Source: Bacteroidia bacterium
GTDB lineage: Bacteria > Bacteroidota > Bacteroidia > Bacteroidales > Paludibacteraceae
Direction: 5' to 3'
Length of the DNA stretch: 64,000 nt
NCBI GenBank assembly: GCA_009929375.1
Contig: SAAO01000013.1
Coordinates: forward strand, 1 to 64,000
A model generated the notes under the pieces. It ran no database searches. It had not been told where the DNA came from and saw only the letters and a list, made by a program, of their open reading frames with translations. This document shows, one piece after another, positions 31,552 to 41,147 of this stretch; position 1 is the first letter of the stretch; each line of letters begins with the position of its first letter. The position numbers and the translations under genes were made by a program.

Positions 31552-33237
31552 ATGTCGAAATTTGCTATTTATCAGGTTCTTCCACGCCTTTTTGGCAATT
31601 ACAATACAACCCGCAAACCTCACGGAACAATTCAGGAAAACGGTTGCGGAAAATTTAACTCCTTCACAACCAAAGCGCTAAGCGAAATAAAATCGTTGGG
31701 GATTACTCATGTGTGGTACACTGGTGTGATTGAGCATGCAACCAAAACCGATTATTCTGCTTTTGGCATTCGTCCCGATCATCCTGCGGTGGTAAAAGGA
31801 AATGCAGGTTCGCCTTATGCTATTAAGGACTATTACGATGTAGATCCTGATCTGGCCGAAGATGTGCCCAATCGTATGAAAGAGTTTGAAGCGCTTGTGG
31901 AGCGTACGCATAAAGCCGGAATGAAAGTGCTGATTGACTTTGTACCCAATCATGTGTCGCGCCAGTATCATTCCGATGCCAAACCCGAAGTAGTGAAGGA
32001 TTTGGGAGAAACCGATCATCCTGAATGGCATTTTTCGCCACTCAACAACTTTTACTATATTCCCGGTCAGGCTTTCAAACCACAATTTGATGTGCAGGAT
32101 TACAGCGAATTTCCTGCCAAAGCTACCGGAAACGACCATTTTACAGCATCGCCCGGTATTAATGACTGGTACGAAACAGTGAAACTCAACTATGGTATCA
32201 ACTATACCGAAGGTAGTCAGCGCCAGTTTTCGCCCACACCGGATACCTGGTTTAAAATGCGCGATATTCTGATGTTCTGGGCTGCCAAAAAGATCGATGG
32301 TTTCCGTTGCGATATGGCCGAAATGGTACCTGTGGAGTTTTGGGGCTGGGTTATTCCGCAGGTAAAAAAACAATTTCCGGAAGTAATATTTATTGCGGAA
32401 ATTTATAATCCAACTGAATACCGTAATTATCTGGCCAATGGAAAATTCGATTATCTGTATGACAAGGTAGGTCTTTACGATAAATTACGCGATGTGACCA
32501 GCAAAAATCATCCGGTTCGTAATCTCTCATATTGCTGGCAACTTCTTGGAGGCATTGAGGATTATATGCTTAACTTTATGGAAAACCATGACGAACAGCG
32601 TATTGGTTCAGGATTCTTTTGTGGAAACGGAATGTATGCCAAACCCGGAATGATAGTGGCTGCAACCCTTACAAAAGCACCTGTAATGATTTATGCAGGG
32701 CAGGAGCTGGGCGAACTCGGAATGGATGCCGAAGGTTTCAGCGGTGTGGATGGGCGTACAACAATCTTTGATTATTGGGGTGTGAAAAGTCTTCAGGCGT
32801 GGGCTAACAATGGTAAATTTGATGGTGCCGGACTTAGTAAGGATCAAAAAGAACTGCGGGAATTTTATCGTAAACTGATTAATATAGCTGTAAACGAAAA
32901 AGCTATAACCGATGGTTTGATGTACGATCTGGAATACTTCAATTTTGAAAATCCGAAGTTCAACAGTCACGAGCAATTTGCTTATTTTCGTAAGCACAAT
33001 GACGAATTGCTGCTGTTTGCTCTGAACTTCCACGATACACATCTGGATACTGAAATACGCATTCCGCGTGAAGCATTTCAGTATATGAATATCGAAGAAG
33101 GACTTGCTTACTCCTGGCAAAATTTACTCGACGAGAACGAAAAGTGCGATAATGTTGTTTTATCTTCAGATAAAGTTTTTGAAATTCAGCTTCCTGCCTG
33201 GACGGGTAAAATTCTGAAATTCAAACTAAATAAATGA
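31552..33237 (+). CDS. GH13 alpha-amylase family enzyme
   Basis: This 561-residue cytoplasmic glycoside hydrolase lacks a signal peptide. The (beta/alpha)8 barrel signatures are present: IDFVPNHV (128-135), GFRCD with nucleophile Asp254, IAEIY with acid Glu283, and NFMENHDEQR with His346 and Asp347. A beta-rich domain C follows from about residue 480. The start MSKFAIYQVLPRLFGNYN is typical of the subgroup. Activity is likely on alpha-1,4 or alpha-1,1/1,6 glucosides, but the precise substrate (maltooligosaccharides, trehalose) cannot be told. It stands between two lipoprotein genes. Confidence 0.88.
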   Translation: MSKFAIYQVLPRLFGNYNTTRKPHGTIQENGCGKFNSFTTKALSEIKSLGITHVWYTGVIEHATKTDYSAFGIRPDHPAVVKGNAGSPYAIKDYYDVDPDLAEDVPNRMKEFEALVERTHKAGMKVLIDFVPNHVSRQYHSDAKPEVVKDLGETDHPEWHFSPLNNFYYIPGQAFKPQFDVQDYSEFPAKATGNDHFTASPGINDWYETVKLNYGINYTEGSQRQFSPTPDTWFKMRDILMFWAAKKIDGFRCDMAEMVPVEFWGWVIPQVKKQFPEVIFIAEIYNPTEYRNYLANGKFDYLYDKVGLYDKLRDVTSKNHPVRNLSYCWQLLGGIEDYMLNFMENHDEQRIGSGFFCGNGMYAKPGMIVAATLTKAPVMIYAGQELGELGMDAEGFSGVDGRTTIFDYWGVKSLQAWANNGKFDGAGLSKDQKELREFYRKLINIAVNEKAITDGLMYDLEYFNFENPKFNSHEQFAYFRKHNDELLLFALNFHDTHLDTEIRIPREAFQYMNIEEGLAYSWQNLLDENEKCDNVVLSSDKVFEIQLPAWTGKILKFKLNK

Positions 33238-33244
33238 TTTTTTT

Positions 33245-33420
33245 TTACCACTAATGCACTAAGAGCACGGAGTTTCACAAAGAAATAAAGCGCAATATAT
33301 TAGTGTTTCTTTGCGTTCTTAGAGCATAGAGTGGTTAGATATCAAGATAGTTTTCGTAATGATTTAGCTATATGCTTTTTCTATTCAACTTTGTGTCCTT
33401 AGTGCCTTAGTAGTAAATCT
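33245..33420. repeat. CACTAAG-type intergenic repeat, imperfect inverted
   Basis: ACCACTAATGCACTAAGAGCACGGAG near 33247 and TTGTGTCCTTAGTGCCTTAGTAGTAAA near 33392 are related in inverted orientation. A TTTCTTTGCG...TTAGAGCATAGAGTGG copy lies between them. The CACTAAG/CTTAGTG motif is a widespread intergenic repeat. No gene lies in the gap. Confidence 0.6.
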
Positions 33421-33441
33421 TAATCTTATTCTTAAAAAATT

Positions 33442-33912
33442 ATGAAGACAAAGCTATTTATTCTGCTTGCAGGAATCATGTTTTCATCCTGCACTATGTT
33501 TAAAAACACCGAATTTAAATCGGAAGAAATACTTCAGAAGGTCGAAGCACGTAATCTCAAAGTGCTTTTCAATTTTGTATATCCATTCCGTATGCAGCCT
33601 GTTTCGCTTACATCTGAATACAGCCTTAAAATTTCCGGTGATTCGGCTTATGCTTTTTTACCCTATTACGGCGTAGCTCATACAGCGCCAATGAATCCGA
33701 CCGATGGTGGAATCAAATTTGAAGCGCTTATGCAAGATTATTCAGTAAAATCTGTTCCCCGTAAGGAAGAAAGTGTGATTACATTTAAAGTCAGACATAC
33801 AAACTCAGAGTACAAGCTCACACTAAGTATTTATAACAACGGAAAAGCTTCACTGCATGTAAGCGACTTCAACCGCGATCCTATTTCGTTTGCAGGTGAA
33901 CTGGAACAATAA
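33442..33912 (+). CDS. DUF4251 lipoprotein
   Basis: The 156-residue lipoprotein has lipobox MFSSC (Cys about 17) and a single DUF4251 beta-sandwich-like domain (YPFRMQPVSLTSEYSLKISGDSAYAFLPYYGVAH). The family is confined to Bacteroidota and has no known function. It is followed by two hairpin terminators. No partner gene is evident. Confidence 0.85.
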   Translation: MKTKLFILLAGIMFSSCTMFKNTEFKSEEILQKVEARNLKVLFNFVYPFRMQPVSLTSEYSLKISGDSAYAFLPYYGVAHTAPMNPTDGGIKFEALMQDYSVKSVPRKEESVITFKVRHTNSEYKLTLSIYNNGKASLHVSDFNRDPISFAGELEQ

Positions 33913-33924
33913 CTATATAGCTAA

Positions 33925-33963
33925 AAAACGGATACTGAGACTATCTCAATATCCGTTTTTATT
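33925..33963. terminator. Bidirectional terminator between DUF4251 gene and putA
   Basis: AAAACGGATACTGAG (33925-33939) pairs with CTCAATATCCGTTTT (33945-33959) with one G-U in plus-strand RNA. T-runs flank both sides, five on plus and six on minus. Confidence 0.85.
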
Positions 33964-33973
33964 TATCTCCTTC

Positions 33974-34010
33974 AAACCTGACAGATTTTAGAAATCTGTC
34001 AGGTTTTTTA
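33974..34010 (+). terminator. Second hairpin, AACCTGACAGATTT type
   Basis: A perfect 15-bp stem (33974-33988 and 33992-34006) has a 3-nt loop and a T-run on the plus strand only. The CCTGACAGATTT/AAATCTGTCAGG palindrome is a dispersed type. The hairpin at 55059-55103 shares the CTGTCAGA core. putA transcripts would pass this hairpin and stop at the previous one. Confidence 0.8.
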
Positions 34011-34042
34011 TACTTATATACTTCTGAAAGAGTTGATAGAAA

Positions 34043-37000
34043 TCAGATTACAGGTACTTCAGTAAAGCTTCCGTAACGGTGATACTCAAATGCCACACTT
34101 TGTTCTTTCAGGTAGTGCAGCAGTTCGAGACGACCTTCTAAAAGTGGCTCCTGCATGGCAATATAAAGTCCCAGTGTTGCTGCCTTTTTGTAAACCTCTA
34201 ACGGAATGCGGGCACTGCATGTGCGGATACGTTCGAATTTCTCCATTCCGGAAATAAACTCATTATTGTTCTGCAACAAAATGGCTGCATCGCCAAACAG
34301 CGTTTTCATGGTAGCCAAATGCGCATTGTCGCGGTCGATACTAAATGTAAACGGAGTTTTGGCAATTTTCGAAGCTACAGCCGTCATAAGTATATCGCAT
34401 AAGGAATCGTCTTTTTGAATACGTATCAGCATATTTTTCAGTGGCAGATAGCGGAAAATATTCTGTTCGCCCATCAGATTATGGATATCGCGTTCCACCG
34501 CAAATTCATCAGCATAAGCTTTTGTGTAGGAGCTTACTGCGCTTTCAAATTTTGTTTTATCCTCATTTCGAAGTACCGATGACATAGATTTGTATTCACC
34601 GGCATCTGCTTTGGCGTTGAGTTTTCCGCTGTTTTTTATTTCCATAAAGCATGACACGTAGTTTGGTCCTCCGGCTTTAATGCCACCTCCAAATGCCGAA
34701 CGTTTCATTCCACCGAAAGGCTGACGACTTACAATTGCACCGGTAATGCCACGGTTGATATAAAGATTTCCCGCTTCAATGGCATTTTTCCAGCGGGTTT
34801 GTTCTCTTTCGTCGAGACTTTGTAATCCTGCTGTCAGTCCGTATTCCGAAGAATTTGCCAGTGCAATGGCATGTTCAAAATCGTCAGCACAAACTACTCC
34901 CAGCAACGGACCGAAGAGTTCGGTGGTGAAAGTGTAGCTTCCGGGTTTTACGCCCCATTTTACACAGGGTTTCAGCATGTATTTACGACTGTCGGCGAAC
35001 TCAGGTTTCACAAGCCACCATTCACCGGCTTCCATATTCTCTACCGAATGCATCAACTTGTCGTTGTAGTTGGTAATCATGGGTCCCACGTAGTTGGCTC
35101 CATCCCAAACACTACCTGTGTGCAGACTTGTCACTGCATCAATCAGTTTTGTTTTGAAATCAGGATCGTTGTATACTTCTTTTTCAAGAATAAGCAATGA
35201 GCAAGCCGAGCATTTCTGACCTGCATTGCTGAAGGCTGAAGTTACAATATTCTGAATGGCATGGTCACGGTCGCCGGCAGCTGACACAATAATCGCATTT
35301 TTACCACCGGTTTCGGCCGAGAGCGGACAGGTCGGATTGCTTTCGAGTAAGCGGAAGGCTGTATCAGTTCCACCCGTAAGAATGGTATGTTTTATGGATG
35401 GATGTGTGGTAATGTAGCTCAACGGACCACGGCCATCGGTACAAACTACCTGAAGCGCATCCTTTGGTACTCCGGATTCCCAGAAACATTTGGCAAATTC
35501 CCATGCTACCGGAAATGCCACAGTGGCAGGTTTCAGTATCACAGTATTTCCTCCGGCTAATGCAGCAGCTACGCCACCCACAGGAATAGCCAATGGGAAG
35601 TTCCATGGTGGAATCACGAGCACAATCCCTTTGGGAGTCATTTCTACTGTTTCGAGTTTGGCAAACTGCATCATGCTGATTGGATAGTAACGACAGAAAT
35701 CCACAGCTTCGGATACTTCCACATCGCCTTCGGCAAATGTTTTTCCTGTAATGGCCGACATGCAACCAATCAGATTGCCACGATTTTCATTCAGTAAATC
35801 AGCTGTTTTATGAAGAATTACATTTCGTTGTTCAACCGTAGTTTTTCTCCAGTTCGAAGCATTTTTTTTTGCAATTTCCACTATTTGTTCCACCATTTCC
35901 TGATTCGACAGAGAAACTTCGCAAACTACAATGTCCTCTACCTGACAATGGTCGGTATAAACCTGACGTTTTTCGGTTTCCACTTCTTTATTGCCAATCT
36001 GTACAGGAATAATGTAAGGCTTGTCCTCCTTGCTTTTCATCCAGTTTTTACGTATTCCATCAGCCCATTCGCGGTTCTGACGCAGGTCAAAATTAGTATC
36101 AGGCTCATTTTTAAATACTGTATTTTCGGGCAAAGGAAATTCGCGTTCGTTAGTCAGCCTGTTTTGAGTGCGTTTTGGCTTCGAAATCATCTGATCTTTC
36201 AGCTGGTATGCTTCTTCAAACTGTTTCTGGAGGAAATTCCACTGTTTGCTGTCTGCTTTCAGGTTGAATGAATAACTCAGGAAGTTATCCACACCGGTAT
36301 TTTCGTCGAGGCGGCGTACCAGATAAGATACGGCATTCAGGAAATGTTCGTCTTTCACTACAGGAGTGTAAAGAATAATCTGTTTTCCGAGTTGCCGCAT
36401 AACGCGTGGCAGGTGGTTGGCCATACCTTCGAGCATTTCGAAAGTTACAAATTCTTCCACACCATTGTGCAGACCAAGTAAATAAGCATATCCGATACTG
36501 AAGAAATTGTGCGAAGCCACACCAACTCTCAATGCTTTTGCATTTTCGGGCAACAAGGCGCGGTCGAGAATGTGCAAATAGTTGGCATCTACCTTTACTT
36601 TACTATCGAGCACAGGGTTTTGCCATCCTTTGAGCGACGACACAATGCTTTCCATTTGCAGGTTTGCACCTTTTACCAAACGCATCTTGAGGGGAGCACC
36701 ACCTTCGGCTACACGTTTTTTAGCAAATTCCAGAAGTTCGGTCTGGAAATCCCATGCATCGGGCAGATAAGCCTGCACCACAATCCCGGCTGTGAGATTT
36801 TTGAATTCAGGATAACCGAGTACAGTTTTAAATACATCAAGCGTAAGTTCAGTATCCTTATATTCTTCCATATCGAGGTTAACAAACTTGTATTCTTTTT
36901 CGCCCTTTTCGTTTACATAAGGATAATCCATGGACTGTTTGTAAATACGGGCAAGCAGCGTGCAGAGTTCTGTTTTGTTTTTAGCATAGTTCAGGGCATT

Positions 37001-37558
37001 TATCTGTGCATAAATACCTGAAATTTTTATGGAAATGTAATTTATTTTGGGATCTTTAAGTGCTTCGAGGTAATGGAGGTAACGTTTTTCGGCTTCTCCA
37101 TCGCCCAAAACCACTTCGCCGAGCAGGTTTACGTTCTGACCTATTTGCTGCGAACGGCGCGAATTAAGGTGTTGTGTAAGCAGTGAAGGCTTTTCGTTGA
37201 TAATCACTTTGGAAGTATCGGAGCGAAGTCTTTTTTTGAAGATTGGCACTGATATAAAGTCGAACCAGTAACCAAATGCCGTAAACAGATGAAGCAACAT
37301 GTTGTCGGTGGTACCAAAAAACTGGGGTACACCATATTTTTTGATCAACAACTTCATACGACGCGCGAGTTTTTTGTTGTCTCTGATTTGCGACGATTCG
37401 TCCAGCATTTTCGACAAAAGTACTTTGTCATTAGGGTTCTGAATCAGAATAGCATACTTTTTTTGCTCCTTCAGCTCATCGGCTGTAATTTCTTTTTCAG
37501 ATTTTTCAAGGAATTGTTTTCCCCAGTCTATCACTTCCTGTGTGGTGATTTTTTCCAT
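34043..37558 (-). CDS. putA: Bifunctional proline dehydrogenase / glutamate-semialdehyde dehydrogenase
   Basis: The 1171-residue PutA oxidises proline to glutamate in two channelled steps. I start at ATG 37558 (MEKITTQEV), because the track start is nine codons upstream without support. The N-terminal PRODH barrel (about 130-480) includes LRVGVASHNFFSIGYA. The ALDH domain (about 540-1010) carries PWNFPLAIPVGG, LSAETGGKNAI, and the catalytic Cys in NAGQKCSACS at about residue 780. A C-terminal helical domain follows. There is no DNA-binding ribbon-helix-helix domain at the N-terminus, so it is not an autorepressor like E. coli PutA. It is monocistronic, ending at the double terminator. Confidence 0.92.
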   Translation of the reverse strand: MEKITTQEVIDWGKQFLEKSEKEITADELKEQKKYAILIQNPNDKVLLSKMLDESSQIRDNKKLARRMKLLIKKYGVPQFFGTTDNMLLHLFTAFGYWFDFISVPIFKKRLRSDTSKVIINEKPSLLTQHLNSRRSQQIGQNVNLLGEVVLGDGEAEKRYLHYLEALKDPKINYISIKISGIYAQINALNYAKNKTELCTLLARIYKQSMDYPYVNEKGEKEYKFVNLDMEEYKDTELTLDVFKTVLGYPEFKNLTAGIVVQAYLPDAWDFQTELLEFAKKRVAEGGAPLKMRLVKGANLQMESIVSSLKGWQNPVLDSKVKVDANYLHILDRALLPENAKALRVGVASHNFFSIGYAYLLGLHNGVEEFVTFEMLEGMANHLPRVMRQLGKQIILYTPVVKDEHFLNAVSYLVRRLDENTGVDNFLSYSFNLKADSKQWNFLQKQFEEAYQLKDQMISKPKRTQNRLTNEREFPLPENTVFKNEPDTNFDLRQNREWADGIRKNWMKSKEDKPYIIPVQIGNKEVETEKRQVYTDHCQVEDIVVCEVSLSNQEMVEQIVEIAKKNASNWRKTTVEQRNVILHKTADLLNENRGNLIGCMSAITGKTFAEGDVEVSEAVDFCRYYPISMMQFAKLETVEMTPKGIVLVIPPWNFPLAIPVGGVAAALAGGNTVILKPATVAFPVAWEFAKCFWESGVPKDALQVVCTDGRGPLSYITTHPSIKHTILTGGTDTAFRLLESNPTCPLSAETGGKNAIIVSAAGDRDHAIQNIVTSAFSNAGQKCSACSLLILEKEVYNDPDFKTKLIDAVTSLHTGSVWDGANYVGPMITNYNDKLMHSVENMEAGEWWLVKPEFADSRKYMLKPCVKWGVKPGSYTFTTELFGPLLGVVCADDFEHAIALANSSEYGLTAGLQSLDEREQTRWKNAIEAGNLYINRGITGAIVSRQPFGGMKRSAFGGGIKAGGPNYVSCFMEIKNSGKLNAKADAGEYKSMSSVLRNEDKTKFESAVSSYTKAYADEFAVERDIHNLMGEQNIFRYLPLKNMLIRIQKDDSLCDILMTAVASKIAKTPFTFSIDRDNAHLATMKTLFGDAAILLQNNNEFISGMEKFERIRTCSARIPLEVYKKAATLGLYIAMQEPLLEGRLELLHYLKEQSVAFEYHRYGSFTEVPVI

Positions 37559-37947
37559 ATTTCTACTATTTAGTTTTAAAAACAAGCGAAAGATAGTGGA
37601 AAAATTTTAAAATGTAATGTGGATGGTAATGAAAAAATGAGTGTTAAATGTAACTTTTTCGCTTTGTTATCAGAAATGTGATTATTGTGATAATTTGTGA
37701 TTAAAACAGCGCAAAAAACAACAATAATATTATATAGTATTAATATGGATAAGACTGAAGTTTGAGTTCCGGTAATGAAACTTATCAGTCACAGATGAAT
37801 AATAATAAAGACGCTAAAATACTTTATCATTGTATCTTAGCGTCTTTATTGAGTTTAAATTAATTGCTATATGCTTAGTTTACAGCAATGAAGAAATAGT
37901 TTTGAGAATCTCTGTTTAAGTCATGCAACTTTCACAAATACTACGAA
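37559..37947. other. 389-bp gap with terminator hairpin
   Basis: The gap runs from putA start to ygiQ-like stop, both genes on the minus strand. AAAGACGCTAAAATAC (37807-37822) pairs with GTATCTTAGCGTCTTT (37832-37847) with one mismatch. It ends ygiQ transcription. The rest is AT-rich and should hold the putA promoter. I saw no tRNA or repeat. Confidence 0.7.
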
Positions 37948-39771
37948 TTACTTTCCGAATAGCTTTTGCTGCAGGTCGGGGCGTTTCATTCGTTGTAAAT
38001 CCTGAATAATTTGTTGACGGTATTCACTTTTATACCAGAAGAAAAATTTCCGTTGATCGAGCTTTTCGCTTTTGCTGCGGGCTGTAAACACAGGTTCAAG
38101 TGTGTAAGGATGATAACCTGAGTAATATATCTCGGTAGCCACAGTCATTGGAGTGGGAGTGAAGTCCTGCACCTGTTCCAGTTTAAAGTCGAATTTCTTG
38201 GTTTGTATGGCCAGATCAGCCATATCCTCTTTCTTCGAAGCCGGATGACTCGATATAAAGTACGGAATAAGCTGCTGATTCATACCGGTTTCGCGGTTGA
38301 TACGATCGAAAATTGCCTTGAACTTACCAAAATATTCAAAAGAAGGTTTCCGCATTAGCTTTAATACATTGTCGGAAGTGTGTTCCGGAGCTACTTTCAG
38401 TCTGCCCGATACGTGGTTGGTAATCACCTCGCGCATATATTCCTCATGGCTGCGTTTTGTTTCTTCATCCTTGCTGTCACTCAGCAAAATATCGTAGCGT
38501 ATTCCGCTGCCAATAAACGACTTTTTGATGCCGGGAATCTTATCAACCGCACGATATACATCGGTCAGGCGGTTGTGATTCGTGTCGAGGTTAAAACATA
38601 CCTTGGGAAATATGCAGGAAGGTTTCTTACATTTCTTGCAAATTTCCATGTCTTTTCCCTTCATGCCATACATATTGGCCGAAGGACCACCCAAATCGCT
38701 TATGTAACCTTTAAAATCAGGCATTTCGGTCACTTTTTCCACTTCTTTCAGAATGGATGTTTTAGATCGGGAAACTATAAATTTTCCCTGGTGAGCCGAA
38801 ATGGTACAAAAAGCACAACCTCCGAAGCAACCACGGTGCATGTTTACCGAAAACTTAATCATTTCGTAGGCGGGAATGTGTTTATCCTTATATTTGGGAT
38901 GAGGAACACGCGTGTATGGCAAATCGAACGAAGCATCAAGTTCGGCTTCAGTAAGCGGTGCAAAAGGAGGATTTACAACAACCCAGCGGTTGCCTGTTTT
39001 CTGTAGCAGGCGGTTTGCTTCAATTCTGTTCGATTCTTCTTCGATGTGACGGAAGTTCGAAGCATATAATTTCTTGTCGCGCAAACAGGTTTCATGATCT
39101 ACCAGCGTGATGTCTGTCCATTTCGAGGTCGGTACTTCTTTTTTTATAAATGAAGATTGCGGAATGTCAGTAAGCTCTGCGAATGTTTTTCCGGCATTAA
39201 TCTTAGTGAGTAATTCGCGGAGTGGTTTCTCACCGTTACCATAAATCAACATATCAGCACCTGAATCAATCAATATGCTGGGCATCAGCTTGTCCGACCA
39301 GTAATCGTAATGTGTAAAGCGTCTCAGTGAAGCTTCAATTCCACCAATTAACAGAGGTACATCAGGATAAAGCTTTTTCAGTATATTGCAATATGTAATA
39401 GTGGCATAATCGGGACGTAAACCCTGTTTTCCATCAGGAGAATATGCATCGTTCGAACGTAATCTTTTGTTGGCTGTGTAGTGATTTACCATTGAGTCCA
39501 TATTTCCGGCAGTCACCGCAAAAAATAATCTGGGACGACCCATTTTTTTGAAGTCGCGAAGGTCGTCGCGCCAGTTAGGCTGTGGTACAATCGCCACTTT
39601 CAGGCCTTCAGCTTCAATAATGCGTCCTATCACAGCAGCTCCGAATGCAGGATGGTCGATATAAGCATCGCCGGTGAACAAAACAATGTCCACTTCATTC
39701 CAGCCACGTATTTCAAGTTCTTTTTTTGTTGTTGGTAAAAAATCGGTAAGTAAATATGTCTTTTGAGGCAT
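37948..39771 (-). CDS. YgiQ family radical SAM protein
   Basis: The 607-residue protein is a radical SAM enzyme of the YgiQ type. I start at ATG 39771 (MPQKTYLLTDFLPTT), the family N-terminus. An N-terminal B12-binding-like domain (about 1-230) comes first, with DAYIDHPAFGAA. The radical SAM barrel carries the CxxxCxxC cluster motif in RGCFGGCAFCTIS at about residue 320. Additional cysteines CKKCKKPSC lie near 390, and a C-terminal domain follows. The reaction catalysed is unknown. It is a single gene on the minus strand. Confidence 0.9.
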   Translation of the reverse strand: MPQKTYLLTDFLPTTKKELEIRGWNEVDIVLFTGDAYIDHPAFGAAVIGRIIEAEGLKVAIVPQPNWRDDLRDFKKMGRPRLFFAVTAGNMDSMVNHYTANKRLRSNDAYSPDGKQGLRPDYATITYCNILKKLYPDVPLLIGGIEASLRRFTHYDYWSDKLMPSILIDSGADMLIYGNGEKPLRELLTKINAGKTFAELTDIPQSSFIKKEVPTSKWTDITLVDHETCLRDKKLYASNFRHIEEESNRIEANRLLQKTGNRWVVVNPPFAPLTEAELDASFDLPYTRVPHPKYKDKHIPAYEMIKFSVNMHRGCFGGCAFCTISAHQGKFIVSRSKTSILKEVEKVTEMPDFKGYISDLGGPSANMYGMKGKDMEICKKCKKPSCIFPKVCFNLDTNHNRLTDVYRAVDKIPGIKKSFIGSGIRYDILLSDSKDEETKRSHEEYMREVITNHVSGRLKVAPEHTSDNVLKLMRKPSFEYFGKFKAIFDRINRETGMNQQLIPYFISSHPASKKEDMADLAIQTKKFDFKLEQVQDFTPTPMTVATEIYYSGYHPYTLEPVFTARSKSEKLDQRKFFFWYKSEYRQQIIQDLQRMKRPDLQQKLFGK

Positions 39772-39854
39772 GGTTGAGTTGTTTATAAAATAGTAAAAAT
39801 AGTCCGGAGTTATCAACATTTCATTTCAAGCCACTCCAAACGTATTTTAATCAA

Positions 39855-39862
39855 CAAAGATA
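39855..39862 (-). promoter_or_regulatory. -7 box for the ygiQ-like gene
   Basis: TATCTTTG on the minus strand matches TAnnTTTG, about 85 bases before the ATG at 39771. The -33 element is not clear. Confidence 0.4.
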
Positions 39863-40028
39863 CAAACAAATAAGTTCAAAAATTACATCGAAGCAATCAG
39901 CATTTCATAAATGTTGGTATTGTCACTGACTTTCAGCATATCAGCATGTTGTCACATTTGCACATCTTTTTCCGAACATTTCTTCAGTGCATACGTTTTC
40001 TTATATGTAATATAAATAGATAAAAAAG

Positions 40029-41027
40029 ATGAGTGTGAAAGTAGCGTTTTTTGATACAAAGTCGTACGACGAGAGTTCGTTTAATAAGGTCAACCAAAAG
40101 TATGGTTATGATATTAAGTACTTTAAAGGGCATTTGAATATAAATAATGTGGCTTTGACCAAAGGAATGGATGTGGCTTGTATTTTTGTAAATGCAGTGG
40201 CAGATGCCCCTGTAATTGATGAACTGGTGGCCAATGGTGTTAAACTTATTGCACTGCGTTGTGCAGGTTACAACAATGTGGACCTGAATGCAACACGTGA
40301 TAGAATAAAAGTAGTGCGTGTTCCCGCTTATTCACCCTATGCAGTGGCTGAACACACTCTGGCACTGATGCTTACACTTAACCGAAAAACGCATCGTGCC
40401 TATAACCGAACCCGCGAAGGGAACTTTGCGCTATCGGGATTAATGGGCTTCGATATGTATGGAAAGACTGCGGGGATTATCGGAACCGGAAAAATAGCTA
40501 AAATTCTGATTAAAACACTTCGCAGTATGGGCATGGAAATTTTGGCCTACGATTTATTCCCAGATAATGATTTTGCAGCGCGTGAAGGCATAAAATATGT
40601 ATCGCTTGACGAACTTTATGCAAACTCAGATATAATTTCGCTGCACTGTCCGCTTACAAAAGAAACAGAATATATTATAAACGATGAAGCCATTGCCAAA
40701 ATGAAGAACGGTGTCATGATGATTAATACCGGACGTGGAAAACTAATTGATACGCAGGCTTTGATCAAGGGACTGAAAAGCAAAAAGATTGGCTCTGCAG
40801 GGCTCGATGTGTACGAAGAGGAGAGTGAGTATTTTTTTGAGGATCGCTCGAACAGGGTTATGGACGACGATGTGCTTGCCCGTCTGCTCTCGTTCAATAA
40901 TGTGGTGGTGACTTCGCACCAGGCTTTTTTTACTCAGGAAGCTCTAGAAAATATCGCCGAAACAACACTGAAAAACATTCAGGACTTTATTGAAGGGCGC
41001 GAATTGATCAATGAAGTGAAATTGTAG
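40029..41027 (+). CDS. ldhA: D-lactate dehydrogenase, NAD-dependent
   Basis: The 332-residue D-2-hydroxyacid dehydrogenase reduces pyruvate to D-lactate. The NAD motif is IIGTGKIAKI (about 150-159). RCAGYNNVDL, VVRVPAYSPYAVAEH and NTGRGKLIDTQAL are LdhA signatures, and catalytic His is in TSHQAFFTQEAL (about 298). Close similarity over the whole length to fermentative LdhA makes D-lactate likelier than formate or phosphoglycerate. It is a single gene with its own terminator. Confidence 0.92.
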   Translation: MSVKVAFFDTKSYDESSFNKVNQKYGYDIKYFKGHLNINNVALTKGMDVACIFVNAVADAPVIDELVANGVKLIALRCAGYNNVDLNATRDRIKVVRVPAYSPYAVAEHTLALMLTLNRKTHRAYNRTREGNFALSGLMGFDMYGKTAGIIGTGKIAKILIKTLRSMGMEILAYDLFPDNDFAAREGIKYVSLDELYANSDIISLHCPLTKETEYIINDEAIAKMKNGVMMINTGRGKLIDTQALIKGLKSKKIGSAGLDVYEEESEYFFEDRSNRVMDDDVLARLLSFNNVVVTSHQAFFTQEALENIAETTLKNIQDFIEGRELINEVKL

Positions 41028-41067
41028 TGGTTTCTGATTTATTTTACCCAATCGTAAATAATATAGC

Positions 41068-41108
41068 AAAAAAGCCGGAGCAACTAAATGTAGTCTCCGG
41101 CTTTTTTT
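41068..41108. terminator. Bidirectional terminator after ldhA
   Basis: A 13-bp stem AAAAAAGCCGGAG (41068-41080) / CTCCGGCTTTTTT (41095-41107) has T-runs on both strands. It serves ldhA and the lipoprotein gene facing it. Confidence 0.92.
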
Positions 41109-41147
41109 ATATAGATAGATCAATTAAAGTGATTTATTATCAATTGC

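Noticed and set aside
36509-37021. 170-codon plus-strand frame across putA
   Set aside because: This is a shadow of putA on the opposite strand, as are most long frames of the track inside confirmed genes.
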